The translations under genes were made by a program, and so were the position numbers. Under the pieces are notes generated by a model. That model had not been told where the DNA came from. It saw only the letters and a list, made by a program, of their open reading frames with translations, and searched no databases. Shown piece after piece: positions 10,755 through 24,263 of a DNA stretch of 64,000 nucleotides. This DNA is from Lithospermum erythrorhizon (lineage: Eukaryota > Streptophyta > Magnoliopsida > Boraginales > Boraginaceae), in assembly GCA_019722365.1 (NCBI GenBank), contig JADFUC010001510.1, positions 1 to 64,000 on the forward strand. Direction: 5' to 3'. Position 1 is the stretch's first letter. Every line of letters starts with the position of its first letter.

Positions 10755-13322
10755 ATGATCATTAATAATTACAAGATCTTGGGTTGTTATATCTTCTTTC
10801 TGTTTTTTAGTTGTCGTTTTTAGTAGTTTACGTATAAGATGAAGGAAAAATAAAATAGTCGAAAAGTACGTTGAAAATGTAGAATGACAATCGATTGAAA
10901 CGATATTATTGGTTGGTTGTTTATTTTAAAAGAAAAAATAGTCGAAAGTGCATTGAAAAGTATAAAATCTTTATTTATTATGCTAAAACAACAATTATAA
11001 AAAGTAATTTTTTTAATTTAAAAGCGACAATTATAAAAAGCGGAGGGTATATACTAGTGAGGCGGCCAATTTGAAATACGATAGAACTAATATGGGCCAA
11101 CCGTTATTATATCGTGAAAGATTCGCGTCGACTGACATTGGTTTGAAATGGTTATTTACAAAGTAGCCGCTCCGTCAACTAAACGTATGACCAACCCGTG
11201 AATCATACGCACAAGGCTCTTTATATATAACAATAGATACTCCATCCTTATTCCGTGAAAATTATTTAATTTTGATAGTAATAATTATATATATTACTTA
11301 AGGATCTTAAGGATCTAATATCACTTAAGAAGGTTTAGTTTATTTTGAATTATTTTTCAACAATTAATTAATTGTATTAAATGAATCAAGTCACGTCTAA
11401 GATCACATATAATCATTCGTTAATAAACAATTTAATTAATCAAAATAATATCGAAGCATACTAATTATTAATTAAGCCTTAAACGATATTTTGGTGCTCA
11501 ATTGTAGTTGTGCATAAGAGAAACAGTACATTAACTATTAAATACTTAGATTTAGATTGTTTTGAATTATTTTTTTAAAATAATTGACTATCTCAAATGA
11601 AACAAGACAAGCTTACCTAACTTCCAATCAACATTTTATGAAGAATCCCTTCCACATGACCCACGAGTTGTCTGATTTTGAATTTCAACAATATTTATTT
11701 ACATCAAGATTATATTTAATGCTTACGTTAGCTGTTAATTGTCATTAGTACTACTCCTTAATCATGGCTACTCCATTGATTATACTTCTCAAATTTGGTT
11801 TGTGTTCGGTGGTATATGAAAGCACAAAATTAAATTAAAATCGATAATTCACAATCTTTAAATATTTGATTGTCAGGATATATTTAATGTTGCTTTTATT
11901 TGATTGTTTCCGTTTTAATATACATTTTTGTATTGGGCCTTTTAAATTACTTTTTAATCTCTTAATATTTCATATATTTTGTCGTTTTAAATGATTACAT
12001 ATAAATAAAAAAAGTAATCAAAAAATATAGCTTAAAATATAAATGACAATCATTTAAAACTATGTCATCAGGCGTGATTTTAGCTTTACTTGAGGTGATG
12101 TTAAAGACATATCAAAAAAATTTAGACATTTTTGTGTTAATAAAAATATTTTACAACAAAAATTGTTATTACGGGATAATAAGTTGGATTTAAATTCCGT
12201 CTTTCAAGCATCTTTAATAAATTATTGATTTCGCTTCATAACGAACGTTATCAAAACTAATTTGGAGTGCCTAAAGGTCCATGAGTTGTTATAATAAATT
12301 GACAAAGAGAATTTCTAGCTACACGAGTTAATAAAACAAAATTGTAGTCGGTAAAGAAATAATCCACACTTCAATGTTACCATGTTCTTACTACCAATCG
12401 AACTATCCATTTTTTTTTTTTAAATAGTTCAACCGAACTAATCGAACAATACGTATCCGCCTAATATATATCACTTGCTACTGATAATTTTACGATAAAA
12501 AAATCATTAAAATTAAATCAAAACGTAAAATTATAATTTTCTATATATACTAGATTGATAAAACAAAATATTTGGGCCAAAATGACAAATAAAAAAAGGA
12601 AAGGGTACTTTTTATTAATAAGTCTAGTCCAACTTGAACATGATAGAACTAAATCTTCAACCACTTAATAAATCGATTCCGTGCTAAACAAAAATGAAAA
12701 AAAAAATTTGAGGGAGTATGACAAGAAAAGGTGGGGAAGTAGGTTTGTTTACTTCGTGCACATTTCTTTCTTTTCACCAACAACATTTTGTTCAATTAAG
12801 TTTTCAAACATGATGACATCCCCCATCAAACTAAATATCGAAATTGTTGTTATTGAACACGCAAAGAAATGCTACTGCGATTTTTTCATTTTGATTACGG
12901 AGTACAATAGAACAAAATAATCTATGATCAAAATAAACATAGTTAATGAAAAATAAATTAAAAAGAATAGATGAAAGAACTAATGTAAAAAGAAATAAAT
13001 AAATAAAATAGAAACAACATGTATAACTACTTCATAAATTTTAGAAGATCATATTTTCATGACAAGTTCACATCTCATCGACAAGAAATCGGTATAGTGA
13101 TTGATAATACCGAGTATTATTAAATTTCACTAACGTAAAATTCCACACACTCGACATCTGCATGAGCTTATATATATATGATCAAATTAGGCTATTATGA
13201 ATTATTAAATACATTAAAACCTTTGGTGACAAACGTAGCATTTTAACACGATTAGGTGAGTTGGTGTCATAACGCAGTAATTATTTAATTTTTATATGGA
13301 ATTCTAATAAATCTAAGGCTAA

Positions 13323-13385
13323 CGAGTTAGCATACCGAGCTACCTCGGTATATTTACGATTGAGCTGGCATCGAATCTCGGCTTA
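13323..13385 (+). repeat. tRNA-like stretch, possible SINE remnant
   Basis: The stretch contains GTTAGCATACCGAGC..., loosely like an RNA polymerase III A box, and about 35 bases later GGCATCGAATCTC, close to the B box GGTTCGANTCC. No cloverleaf can be drawn and no A-tail or target duplication was identified. A decayed tRNA-derived SINE is the best guess. Confidence 0.22.
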
Positions 13386-13976
13386 ACTGATTATGCATAT
13401 CTTCACCCATTTATCTTCCATGTCTCCTTATTCATTATTTTACTATGGATCCAAAAAAAGAGTTGTGCAGCCTTCATATCCTCTCCCAACAGTTTATGGT
13501 GGGATTGAATCATATTTATCTAGAGTTCAAATATCAGAAACCAGCATATATATGTCTGTCAAAACTCAAATGTGAATTATTTAGGCTCCATCAGTTGTCT
13601 TTTACTAATGTATCGCGCGATATATTAATCCCTCGCTCCTATTTCTTACTGAATTTCATATGAATTCCTTTACTCTCGATCATTTACTTTTTGGCTTTTA
13701 AATATTTTGAGTATCAACTTTAATTTTTTAATATCATTGATTATATTTCTCACAATATTATTTAAATACATAATCATTTATAATTTAGGAGTAAAATTCC
13801 TTTAAAAATAATAATAAATTAATTATACTCTTCTTAATAAAATACTTTTAAACTATAAAACTGTAGCAATGGGACATTTGAGAAAATATTCACTAATTTA
13901 CCTTTTTTAGCCTTCTCAACTACCACAAATGGGTCCCATTCTCCCCTCTACCGTTTTCCAACAACCAAATCCTCCT

Positions 13977-13984
13977 TATAAAAA
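13977..13984 (+). promoter_or_regulatory. TATA box of the DAHP synthase gene
   Basis: TATAAAAA lies 118 bases before the first ATG, in otherwise C-rich promoter sequence (CCTCC before, CCCCTCCCCCC after). It is the only good TATA-like element at a suitable distance from 14095. Confidence 0.6.
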
Positions 13985-14094
13985 CCCCTCCCCCCTTCTC
14001 CACCCTCTTCACTGCCACCATAACCACCATCATTCAAACTCCCCAACCAAAAGGTACCAAAAAACTTCCAAAAACACATACATTCTATACAAAA

Positions 14095-16829
14095 ATGGCT
14101 CTCACAAGCTCAACAAATTCCCTTCTACCAAACAAGTCCTTAATCCAACCCCAAAATCCATCTCCACCTCCCCATTTCCTCTCAATCCACACCGTTAAAA
14201 AACCCATCAAACCAATCTCAGCGGTCCATCTCAACGACTCCTCAAAACCACCAAAACCATCCCCGCCATCCGCCGCTGCCTCCACCACATCGCCACCATC
14301 ATCAACCCCATCAACCACCGTAAAGAAATGGGCCATTGACACGTGGAAGACGAAAAAGGCACTTCAGCAACCAGAATATCCAAAAAAAGAAGAGCTTGAA
14401 TCAGTGCTAAAAACTCTTGAGGATTTTCCACCAATAGTGTTTGCTGGTGAAGCTAGGAACCTTGAGGATCGGCTTGGAGAGGCGGCGATGGGGAGAGCTT
14501 TTTTGCTTCAAGGGGGAGATTGTGCTGAGAGCTTTAAGGAGTTTAATGCTAATAATATTAGGGACACTTTTAGAGTCTTATTGCAAATGGGGGCTGTTTT
14601 GATGTTTGGGGAAGTCAAAATGTCTGTACAAAGGCTTCAACTTTTTAAATCCTTTTTTAAAGAGTTTATTATAGAAAGACATTGATGATATGTTATGAAC
14701 TTATGATATATAATGCTACCTCCGTTTTTATTTGAGTTATTAGAGGAATTAATGTAGAGTTACATGTTTCATTCCCTAATGATATGAATATGAAGTAACA
14801 TATTCTTTAACTTCCTTGTAAATATTTAGAAGTAATGATCATGATCATGGGTTACTGAGCTAAGACATCTGTTTGTGTAAATTATAGTTCTTTATATAGA
14901 AATTTGCTTTTTCATTAGTTTTAGTTAATTTAAAGAACTAAGCTTTTTTGGCATTACTATTGAAGAGTAACTTTTTTCTTTTCTTTTTAGGTATGATATT
15001 GAACTTTTTTTTATTGTTTCAACTATATTCACGATTGAAACTGTAGACATCACGTATTAAATCTTGTGTATACTTGGATTGAATACAGCAATTAATTGAG
15101 TTAATAATAAATGGAATTGGATTTGCTCATTGATGTAAAGGTGGGTAGAATGGCCGGTCAATTTGCCAAGCCGAGGTCTGATTCATTTGAGGAGAAGGAT
15201 GGTAAGAAGCTGCCAAGTTACAGAGGTGATAATATCAACGGTGATGCATTCGATGAGAAGTCGAGGATTCCTGATCCTCAGAGGATGATCAGGGCCTACT
15301 GCCAATCTGCTGCAACTTTGAACTTGTTGAGGTCTTTCGCCACTGGTGGTTTTGCTGCAATGCAACGAGTTACTCAGTGGAACTTGGATTTCGCTGAGAA
15401 CAGTGAACAAGGTGATAGGTGAGTTCAGGGTTACCTCAATAAGTTGATGTTTCAAAATGTAGTGATTATGTTTATAAATGACATAAGAGCAATGGTTAGT
15501 TAGATCAAGTATGTATGTTTTGACATTATTTATTTTTTTGTTTACTTCAGGTACCATGAATTGGCTAATCGTGTTGATGAAGCCCTTGGTTTCATGTCCG
15601 CCGCAGGACTTACCAGGGACCATCCTATCATGAAATCTACTGAGTTCTGGACATCTCATGAGTGCTTACTTTTGCCATATGAGCAGGCACTTACCAGACT
15701 GGACTCGACTACTGGTCTCTACTATGACTGCTCCGCCCACCTTCTCTGGGTTGGTGAGCGAACCAGGCAATTGGATGGTGCTCATGTCGAGTTTCTTAGA
15801 GGCGTTGCTAACCCCCTGGGAATTAAGGTAGCTATGGTTTGCTATTTATCAATTAATGTTACTCGATTCATTTACCTATGTGGAAGTAGATGTCATATAG
15901 AGAGTGAACAAGATGAGTAAACTAGGTAACTAATGAAATTCTCTTTTATTTCAGGTTAGTGATAAGATGGATCCAAATGAGCTAGTCAAGCTCATTGATA
16001 TTCTAAACCCTCTGAACAAAGCTGGAAGGATCACAATCATCACAAGAATGGGAGCGGAGAACATGAGGGTGAAGCTTCCAAACTTAATCAGGGCTGTAAG
16101 AAGAGCAGGACAAATAGTGACATGGGTCAGCGATCCTATGCATGGAAACACAATCAAAGCTCCTTGTGGCCTCAAAACTCGTCCATTCGATGCTATCAGG
16201 GTAAGATTAAACTTCAAAATGATTTCCATTTTTTAATCGCTGCATCTCTGGTCAAAAGAAAATTTAGAAAACTTAGCAATATTAGATAGCTTGCACTTCA
16301 TCTACCAATGTTGACTGGATGTAGACATGTAGTTGGTAAGATAAAGGGAACATGGTGTGTTAGTTTGACCTATGAATATTGTAGTAGGTGGATTCATTCT
16401 TATATTGATTCCACTTTCTTTCACTATAATATGAAGAAAAAAACTTAGATAAATTGGGATAGATGGAGTATTTATTTTGTGTACTAGGTAAGTTTCTACA
16501 TACGATTACGATAGCTTGGAAACTTGATATAGTAGCAATACGCAGTGCAATAGCGTCAAGTCACTCTCCTTTATGTACAGGCTGAGGTTAAGGCGTTCTT
16601 TGACGTGCATGACCAAGAAGGAAGCCACCCTGGAGGCGTACATTTGGAGATGACTGGCCAAAATGTAACAGAATGTATTGGAGGATCAAGAACGGTGACA
16701 TTTGACGACCTGAGCTCACGCTACCATACTCACTGTGACCCAAGGCTAAACGCCTCTCAATCTCTTGAACTCTCATTCATCATAGCAGATCGCCTAAGAA
16801 AGAGGAGGATCACGCCACAGCGTTCTTAG
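14095..16829 (+). CDS. DHS: 3-deoxy-D-arabino-heptulosonate 7-phosphate synthase, class II, plastidic
   Basis: Catalyses the first step of the shikimate pathway: phosphoenolpyruvate plus erythrose 4-phosphate gives DAHP, in the plastid stroma. Exons by splice sites and homology: 14095-14625, 15141-15418, 15551-15827, 15955-16200 and 16581-16829. All introns are GT-AG and the phases fit. The product is 526 residues, very close to other plant enzymes. Residues 1 to about 70 are a Ser/Pro/Thr-rich transit peptide. The core starts at [20 protein letters not shown]. Visible class II landmarks are GGDCAESF (metal-binding Cys), [60 protein letters not shown] and [13 protein letters not shown]. Plant enzymes of this type are known to be redox-regulated through thioredoxin. 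One oddity: the end of exon 1 reads MFGEVKMS then VGRM, where the family has MFGGQMPVIKVGRM, so a strongly conserved stretch is altered. Confidence 0.95.
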
Positions 16830-17042
16830 GCCTATAGATCTGTAAATGCTTGTAATGGCCGATGTCAAACTGTGTTCGTGTTGTTCCAATTTAACGTTCC
16901 CTGTGGTTTCTTTACTTTTAAAATATGATCGTTTGATGCTTGTTCCTTCTTAGTGTTATTTTTTGGTTTTCACTTTTGGTAAAAGATATGGTGTATCGTA
17001 TATTTGTATGTATACTTGATACCATCGATGGTGTGAGAGAAG

Positions 17043-17048
17043 GAATAA
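17043..17048 (+). terminator. possible polyadenylation signal of DAHP synthase
   Basis: An AATAAA hexamer in the context GGAATAAAAC lies about 215 bases after the stop codon at 16829, in T-rich sequence. Plant poly(A) signals are loose, so this is only a candidate. Confidence 0.3.
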
Positions 17049-18129
17049 AACAAAACTTTATTTGAGTTAATATTCTGTGTTTGAACTTCATTTTGTTGTT
17101 CGATGCCAACTACGGCAACTTGCAAAACATTAGATACCACAAAACAAGAGAATAGTTGGAAATTTCCAGGGAAATTATTTTGAATTGCTGGGGTAGTAAG
17201 GGTTGTAGTTATACTCTACTATAAGTTGTACTCCGTATTTCGTATATAACTTGAGCAATGTTATTGTAAATTAACTAGGTCTTTAATAGGGCTATAAACT
17301 ATATCAACGTCATTGGGGCTCAATTCTGTTTCAATATAACGACTTGAAAGTTCAGTTCGAGTTGAAACAGACCAAAATATTCGCAGTTATATTTGGTTCC
17401 AAAAATTGCAGGTTCAAGCAGTTCAAAGTTTGAATGCAAATTTAATTTTTCCTGATAAAATAAGAAGAAGATTGAAAAAAAATATAAATGTATGTAATTC
17501 GAGCGGAATGAAACCTTGGGCTCCAATTCTCGGTTCAAATTGAATTCGAACAACATACCATAACTGGCACACGAATTTAATTAATTAATTCTCTTGGTTA
17601 AATATGGACATTGATGAGAGATTTTTATATAGTATAGATTTAGGATTCTGTAATATCTAAGAAATTGAGGATCTAGTGATGCTGCTATTGGATCTAGTAG
17701 CAATTGTTGTGTAAATAGGGATGTTGATTGTGTGTGATTTGAAGGACATTGGGGCTTGCCCTCAACTTCTCTGTGTTCTACTACGAGATCGCCAGACCGT
17801 GCTTGCAATCTTGCAAAACAGCTGACATTTTTGAATTTGTTTCTAATTTCATTATTATTGTTTCATAAATGGAATTTGTTGCTATGGATTGAGATCTACC
17901 TTTTGTGAATCATTAGATATTTATATCTATGTGGGTGTTTATGTGTATATTTGGATAAGCTTTTGATGAAGCTATTGCAGAGTTGGATACACTAATCATG
18001 CAGCTCCTTCGTCACAACCTCACCTTGTGGACTTCTTCACCCTTCATGGTTTAGTAATAATAATCTTGTTTATAGAGCTTTTAAAGTAATTAACATAATC
18101 TGCTATTATTTTCTATGGTCGATGTCACA

Positions 18130-18694
18130 TGTTGGGATATAGATATAAGCCCAAATAGATATATCAATATTTTAAGCCTCTGAGTCAAATATCACCGAAG
18201 TAATCTGAGCAAACTGATAATTAGAAATGTCGAAAGTAAATACTTGAAATCTTTATCTGGGGTTCACCGAGGAGGTGCGTCGTATTTCTTCTTTGAAATC
18301 ATTAGAATGAACTCATGACGATTATTACAAAGTCTCACTTATCCAGTAGACACCGATTGAGGTTATCTTTTTATAATCTGGCCGATGACAATCTGTTAGA
18401 TTTAGGCTTAAAATAATATCTGAATAATCTTGTCGAGTAGAGAACAACTCTAATGAATTTGAAAAAATTGGAAAAATTGAGAGAAAATAGATATTTTTGG
18501 ATAAAATCAAAATTGTGACCTAATATCAATTTATGCATCTCAGCGCTTTGTTATCGAAGGCTGTCGGGACCCGCGGTCTCGATGAGGGTGCGATAGCCCT
18601 CGAAACGGCGATACGAGGCCTATTTGTGCGTGAGACAGCCGAGACACAGGGTCTCGTCTCCTTTCCGTGCTATGAAAATGCTTCAACTTCTTGA
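18130..18694 (-). repeat. 3' LTR of copia copy A (approximate inner end)
   Basis: Aligned by eye with the LTRs of copy B: the shared order is a TGTT...start, an AAATCATTAGAATGA/TTTAGAATGATC block, TTAGGCTTAAAATAATATC, TTGAxAAAATTGGAAAAATTGAGAGAAAA, then a CG-rich end. The inner end is placed just before GATCTCAGCGAG, which corresponds to ATCTCAGCAGAG directly after the copy B LTR. The exact base is uncertain. Confidence 0.55.
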
Positions 18695-21600
18695 TCTCAG
18701 CGAGCGCTTTCATATCAGCGTTTCAAGACCTCTGCATTCGGCGGCACGCCGGGCTACTCGCTCCGAAGATTGGCGAAGTCGAACACAACTTGATTCTCCT
18801 TGTTCTGACGCTTTGTAAACATATCGTGGATTCGATCTCCTAGAATCTTGTCCCGAGCTTGAGGCGTTCTCGATGTCTGAGCATTATGGAAATGAACTTT
18901 TCGGGTCCCCATGTGCTTTGTTACCGCTGTGAAACACGGGATTTTTAGCCCGAATCATCGCTCGCTGCTCAACGATGCAATTATTTACATCCGTACTCAA
19001 AATTAAACTCTTTCGAAAGTCTACAACCAAATCATCTCTTTCATGACTCGCCATAGCGGCAATACTACTGCCTTTGGAGCAATGCTACTGGCCAGTTTAC
19101 AACCGATCTCGGTAATAGCGATGCCCCAACGTGAATACATATCCATTTAGTAGGAAGCTTCCTCTTGCTCAGCGTCGCGCGGATTATCAGCAATACGTAT
19201 CCAGCTAACCCGTACCGTTTACGGAAACATAAGTTTTTATTGCCGCCGTTTAGGTATCTTAAAGTCAGCTTGCTGACTTCCCGATATTACTGCTCACAGG
19301 TTGGAGCCTGCTCTACTGACAACTCTACAACGTATGCAATGTCGAGTCTAGTCGCGCCGCCGCATGCAGACTACCCTCACTGCGAGGCATGGCGCCTTGT
19401 CAATATACTCTAAATCATCTTCGATGCGGGTGGATATTGTGCGATAGTGAAAATGGCTTGACTAAGAAGTCTTGCAGGGCTTCGTCGTATGTTGAATCTC
19501 TTGATTACATGGTATTCCTCTTGTGTGATCGGAAATCCGATCTGATTGATAAATCCCGATTTGCTTACTCTGAGTCGCCCGTGTAAATCTCATTGTGACT
19601 CTTTCTTGACATGTTCACACTTTTCTTGATCGGCTCCCTTGTCCGACATATGTCGACATAAAAAGTAAGATAATGTAATCTTTTTGAAACTTCCTTATGT
19701 AGCAATCGCGGTCATGACTTACAAACTTCAACCTTTTGATAAAGTTACTCAGTAATATTCCCTTGCCTCGGAGCTTGTTTCAAGCGTCTGAAGCTATCGA
19801 AGTTTGCGAGACCAAATTTTCTTTCCCTCCCCAACCTCAAGCCTTGAGGATTCAGCCATCAGAATAACTCTTGTCCCCAGGTAAATCATGTAGAAACGCG
19901 GTTTTACATCCATCGAATGAAGGTACATATCATCTCTGCTTCTGATCTGAGCAGTTAAATTAGTCCTGAAGCTTGACTACGGGTGAGGAAAATATTTCGG
20001 TGTAGTCGATTCACTTTCCCTCTGTTGGAACCCCGCCCGACAGCCAAACAAGCTTTATAGCGTTCTTCCATCATGTTCCTCGCAGTTGGTAGACCCATTT
20101 ATTCTAATATTCTTCTCACAGCTTCACGGCGGTCTTACAGCTCAAATCATGTTTTGTCATGTGATGACTGTCTCTTTAAATTATTGCTCGAGCGATCGTA
20201 ATCCACGCCTTCTTGAGGCTACTTCCTTCAGTTCTTCCGCGAGAAAGTTAGCAGAGGGTGAATACCTCTGAGTTGGTTTTTTGACACGGATACTTCTTCT
20301 GAACAGTGTCTACACATCTTGTCACTTTCGGGGAATAATCTCTTTCTGATGATCTGTGAAATGTTATCATCGAATGCAATAAATGCCCATCATCTGAACC
20401 CATCTCCTCTAAAGGTGGCATTCGGCAAAGATCTTGAGTTGATCTTCGGGTTGATCTTCGGGGGCTTGGGGGCATGATCTAAGACATGCCTGTTGGAAAG
20501 AAATAAGTCATCGCCTTCTCCTGCGCATTTGAGCTTCACTCAGTATTCGGTTGTGATACCCCGTAGGTTAACTGCTCTGTAACACTTTACATGCATCTTT
20601 GTATAACACACATTCATTGAAGACCACATTCTTGCTTGAATAATCTTCGGTTCTTCATATCATAGAACTGTATCCCGTCGTCGCCGTAACGATAAAGTAG
20701 AAAATGTTAGATTTTGCTTGAGCTTATTTCTAGCACATTTGCGTCAGCGTGAACATCTGACTATGATCAAATACTTTCGGAAAAGAATAGTTTACCTTCT
20801 TGAACTCCACGTCTCTTGAAGATTACGAAATTGAGAGGGTGAAGGTCCTCTGGGCCTATCAGAGAGAGGCAGCCATATTGATTGCATCCGCCCGGAGGCG
20901 TTGAGGTAAACCTGATGTAACCTCGTACTTCTATGCTTCATTAAAGCGTCATGTTAAATCCCCTCTCGGCTTCACCGTTTGTTAGGAGTGTTCAGAATAG
21001 TCTTATACGCATCCTTATTCCATTCTCGGCACAATATTGTTGTTTAAATCCGTATAGGTATATTCACCCGAATTTAATCGGATCTCAGCTTGACTCACTC
21101 TGACCCACTGCATTCACCAACCATGCTTCTACACTTCTTGACTTACGCCTCGGATTTATTCTTCATGAAATAAACACAAGCTTTCTCGTTGCATAAATAT
21201 TGAAGGTTACATAATACGATGAACCTCCACACGAGAAAGCAAGCGAGGTGCGGTCCCAGAGACATTTGTAGTGTGAAGCCCAACTTTCGAAGCCTACAGA
21301 TTTCATTTCCAATGCCAATTTAACAAAGCGACTTCTTACCTTTCCCGAAGCATAACTCTCGCGAGATATGATGATCAGCCGATTTGAGCTCGGGTATCAC
21401 GTTATTTGAAGCTTAGCGAGTTTAAATTGCTCTCAATGTGGCTGACGGTTGTGCCGTAACATACGTCTTCTCGGAACTATTAACGGCTATAGTCTTTTTG
21501 AGAACTCCCGGTAAGGTCTGAGTACTATGCCCCGGTTCTCGGGCCTGATGCAGTGCGCCTCGAGCTACCTTCAGTTGCGCCCGCGAGGCGTCGTTCGGTA

Positions 21601-22700
21601 ACCGTCTAAATCCGGTACGACTGCGGAAATCAAGCTCTTTACAGTTCGGTACATGCCTCGCTTTAATTGATCTCGGGTAGAGACCATTCGGCAGGTTTCA
21701 AGTTCGCGTCTCCCGCTTTTGCTTGATCTTCGGCGGGTTCACCGTTGGAGAGATGAACCGTCCATCTCAGGCCATATAATTGACGTTATATCCCCAAGTG
21801 GGTGTAGTATGAAGCGATGCTCTGAATCAAGAATCAAAGAATTTATCGAGCAATCAGCAGAGACAAGAGTGAGCATCAGCATGTGGTCGTAACTGTTCGT
21901 TCTTGTTGCCTACCGACTACCCGGATGCATTGCGTTGCGCGTTATGTGACCCGATGCTTGCATCCCATTATTTCAATCGTCCTCGAACTTCGACTTACTC
22001 TTCCGTGCGGCTTTGACCTCCATTTTATTCTTGGCCTTCTTTGTCATGGATTCACTGCCTATCTACGTTCGATGCGGAGAACCTTTCTGACCCCGTCATT
22101 CTTCGAACTAACGGACGGACATCATTTCTTAAACCGCGCGAAACAGCTTACCGTTTCCAGTGAATTACTCGCGTGACTCGTCGACTCCAGCTATCGGCAA
22201 AGATGCCGATAGTATCAACGCTTGTAGTCGTCCTCGCGGTTAACTCAGCATTAGACAATTTATTTATCGAACTATTGAAATCATTAAGATTTACTTCTTG
22301 TCGAATTCGTGGCGTCGCCATTGAAAGCAGTTTAGCCATGCGCCGTGCCGTATTGTTGAGGATGGTTTCTCGTATAACTGACAAGGCTATCGTGACCCTT
22401 TGTCATTGGTCTCATCCATGCATTGGCAACAACGTTCCCTGGAAACGAGCAGTGCATACATACCCCGAAGGGCTTTGTACATTTAGCTGCGTTCGAACTG
22501 CGATCTCCGTATTTGCGGAGCTACCGCCGAAAGGATTATGAAGCTTCTCCCGTACAAAGTAGTAGTAATATGACCGACAACTCATAGCGAACAAAATGAC
22601 AAGCAACTTGATATGCTTGGTATGATCATGAAAAAGCGAGTTAGTTCTTGATATGTATAGCGACTGACTGCTCAGCGAAATAACTTAATAGGTTTTGAAT
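18130..22700 (-). mobile_element. truncated Ty1/copia element (copy A)
   Basis: The left end starts TGTTGGGATATAG at 18130, 81 bases after the 14-3-3 exon. The interior is related throughout to the complete element at 34833-41130. Shared landmarks are CGTGAATxC...TATCCATTTAGTAG (19131 and 35839), the hinge coding APTP/PSPRRSTxxSTQDL...MGS (20475-20248 minus) and LTR words (GGCTTAAAATxATAT). Reading on the minus strand, RNase H lies at the left and gag would lie at the right. No right-hand LTR is present; the element is cut near 22.7 kb, where another copia element starts. It is heavily mutated. Confidence 0.75.
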
Positions 22701-22770
22701 GCAACTTAAGAGAATGTAACAAAGGAACAACCATTTAATTCAGGTAGCCAGCACGCGCGATACTCGGCCT

Positions 22771-24263
22771 CTACTGAGAAGAGGGTGTGGCCATTGTGCC
22801 CAGTGGCTTCCCGTGATATGGGGAGGATCCGAAGCCGCAATCTGATGAGGACCTTAAGGTCATAGGACAAGCAGCCCAGTCACTATCGCAAAAGGCAGTA
22901 AGTTGAAACTCATTATGTTTGGGAAGAAGGATACCTTGACCTGGGCAACCTTTTAAATACTTGTAATGCTTTCGAGCAATCAGCGTCGATGATCGCAGCT
23001 TTGGCGTGCTCAAGAATTGAGCCAGTGTATAGGCTGCTCATGTGAGCTCGGGCACAGTGATAGTCAAATAAGCAAGGACCCACAAGTCATCTATAAGCTG
23101 GATTTATGGCGGGGACAAGCTACTTTGTCTTGAAATGGTAATGTTGCTCTGGCGTGTCGGTGGTTTCACGTCAGCGTACCCTCTTGATCGAGGAACATCT
23201 AACACGTACTTGCGTTGAGAAATATAGAGACCATCATTACCACGTGCCACCTCAATACCAAAATGTTTCAAAGAACGAGATCATTTATGAAAACAACATT
23301 AGCAAATAATTCTTGAGTTGTTAGATGAAGATGAGAAGACCTATGATGATAAGATCATCCCACATATACTAGAAGCATGAAATATCACCTCGAATATAAT
23401 TGAAAAGAAATAATCGACATATGGTGAGTAAACAAATTTTAATAAAGCGTAGTTTAGCGAGCAATTTCTAGGTACTTTGTGCAACCCATTACAATGACTT
23501 TAAATCTATGCAGAGCCGGTGAAGCTGGAATACCCAGGAGGTAATTTCATATAAACTTCTTCCGCTAACTCACCGTGAAGGAAGGCATTGTGTACATCCA
23601 TTTGATGGAGCTCAATTACATGCAACAGCAACTGATAAGAAAACACGGACGGTACCCATTTTCGCAGCAATTTACCAAAAGTTTCATTATAATCAATACC
23701 ACCGAGCGATGATTACCAAAATACAACCAAGCGCCTTTTAAAGCGTTCAATAGACCCATCGATTCACGTTGATTTTATGCGCTAACTGACGACCCAGTAA
23801 GCTTTTCTTTTACACGGAGGCAAAGGCTCAGCGTCAATACCATTCACCGTTGAGTGCATCAATTTCTTCTTGCATAGCGTAGGCGCCGTTTGGGTCTGAG
23901 CGAACTAGCATATGACATGGGTTCACTTGTCTGAGAGATAAAATTTGCCAAAAAAGATTTATTATTGGTGCGAGAAAATTTATCACAATTTACATAATAA
24001 GCTATAGGAATAGGAGTACCTGAGGGACGAGATTGAGGGGGACATGCAGTTGACGCTTTGGGGTCTATGGTAGAAGTAATCACTGTATTTGTAACATACC
24101 CTTGCAAACGAGTTGAAGGTTGACGAATACGATGACCCTTTCCTAATAACTCAATATTTTCAGTAGGAGTAGTATGAGAACTCCTGCATGCCGAGGTACG
24201 GTGATGCGAAGGAGAAACTTCACGAGAGAGTGTACTTGATAATAACATGTTGAGAACAACCAT
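22771..24263 (-). pseudogene. copia reverse transcriptase / RNase H remnant
   Basis: Frame 24263-23859 has HRIRQPSTRLQGYVTNTV and PIAYYVNCDKFS, then EPMSYASSLRPKRRLRYA, the hinge leading into copia RT. Frame 23013-22771 has LTAFCDSDWAACPMT, the RNase H block containing the catalytic DSDWA, then degraded GSSPYHGK. Much of the RT palm between these is frameshifted. Confidence 0.75.

Larger units (their letters stand above)
9198..13976. other. long AT-rich intergenic region
   Basis: No host gene was recognised. Short open frames have no family signature and no splice context. Apart from the GC-rich block at 10213-10754 and a tRNA-like stretch near 13323-13385, this is simple AT-rich plant intergenic DNA with poly-A/T runs. 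Confidence 0.5.

Noticed and set aside
13323..13385. Possible tRNA gene
   Set aside because: Only loose A- and B-box matches; no acceptor or anticodon stems can be paired. Kept only as a weak SINE candidate.
14631..14685. Reading through the first exon of DAHP synthase to a stop at 14685
   Set aside because: The extra residues ([10 protein letters not shown]...) are unlike the family, and exon 2 resumes the conserved sequence in phase. This is intron.
15183..15659. 158-codon minus-strand frame
   Set aside because: Runs antisense across DAHP synthase exons 2 and 3, whose sense reading is strongly conserved. It is a shadow frame.
20248..20475. 75-codon minus-strand frame considered as a host gene
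   Set aside because: The PRRST..STQDL..MGS text is the copia integrase/RT hinge, also found at 37043-37234.
22160..22541. 122-codon plus-strand frame in copia copy A
   Set aside because: Lies antisense within degraded copia sequence and shows no domain. Its openness is likely chance.
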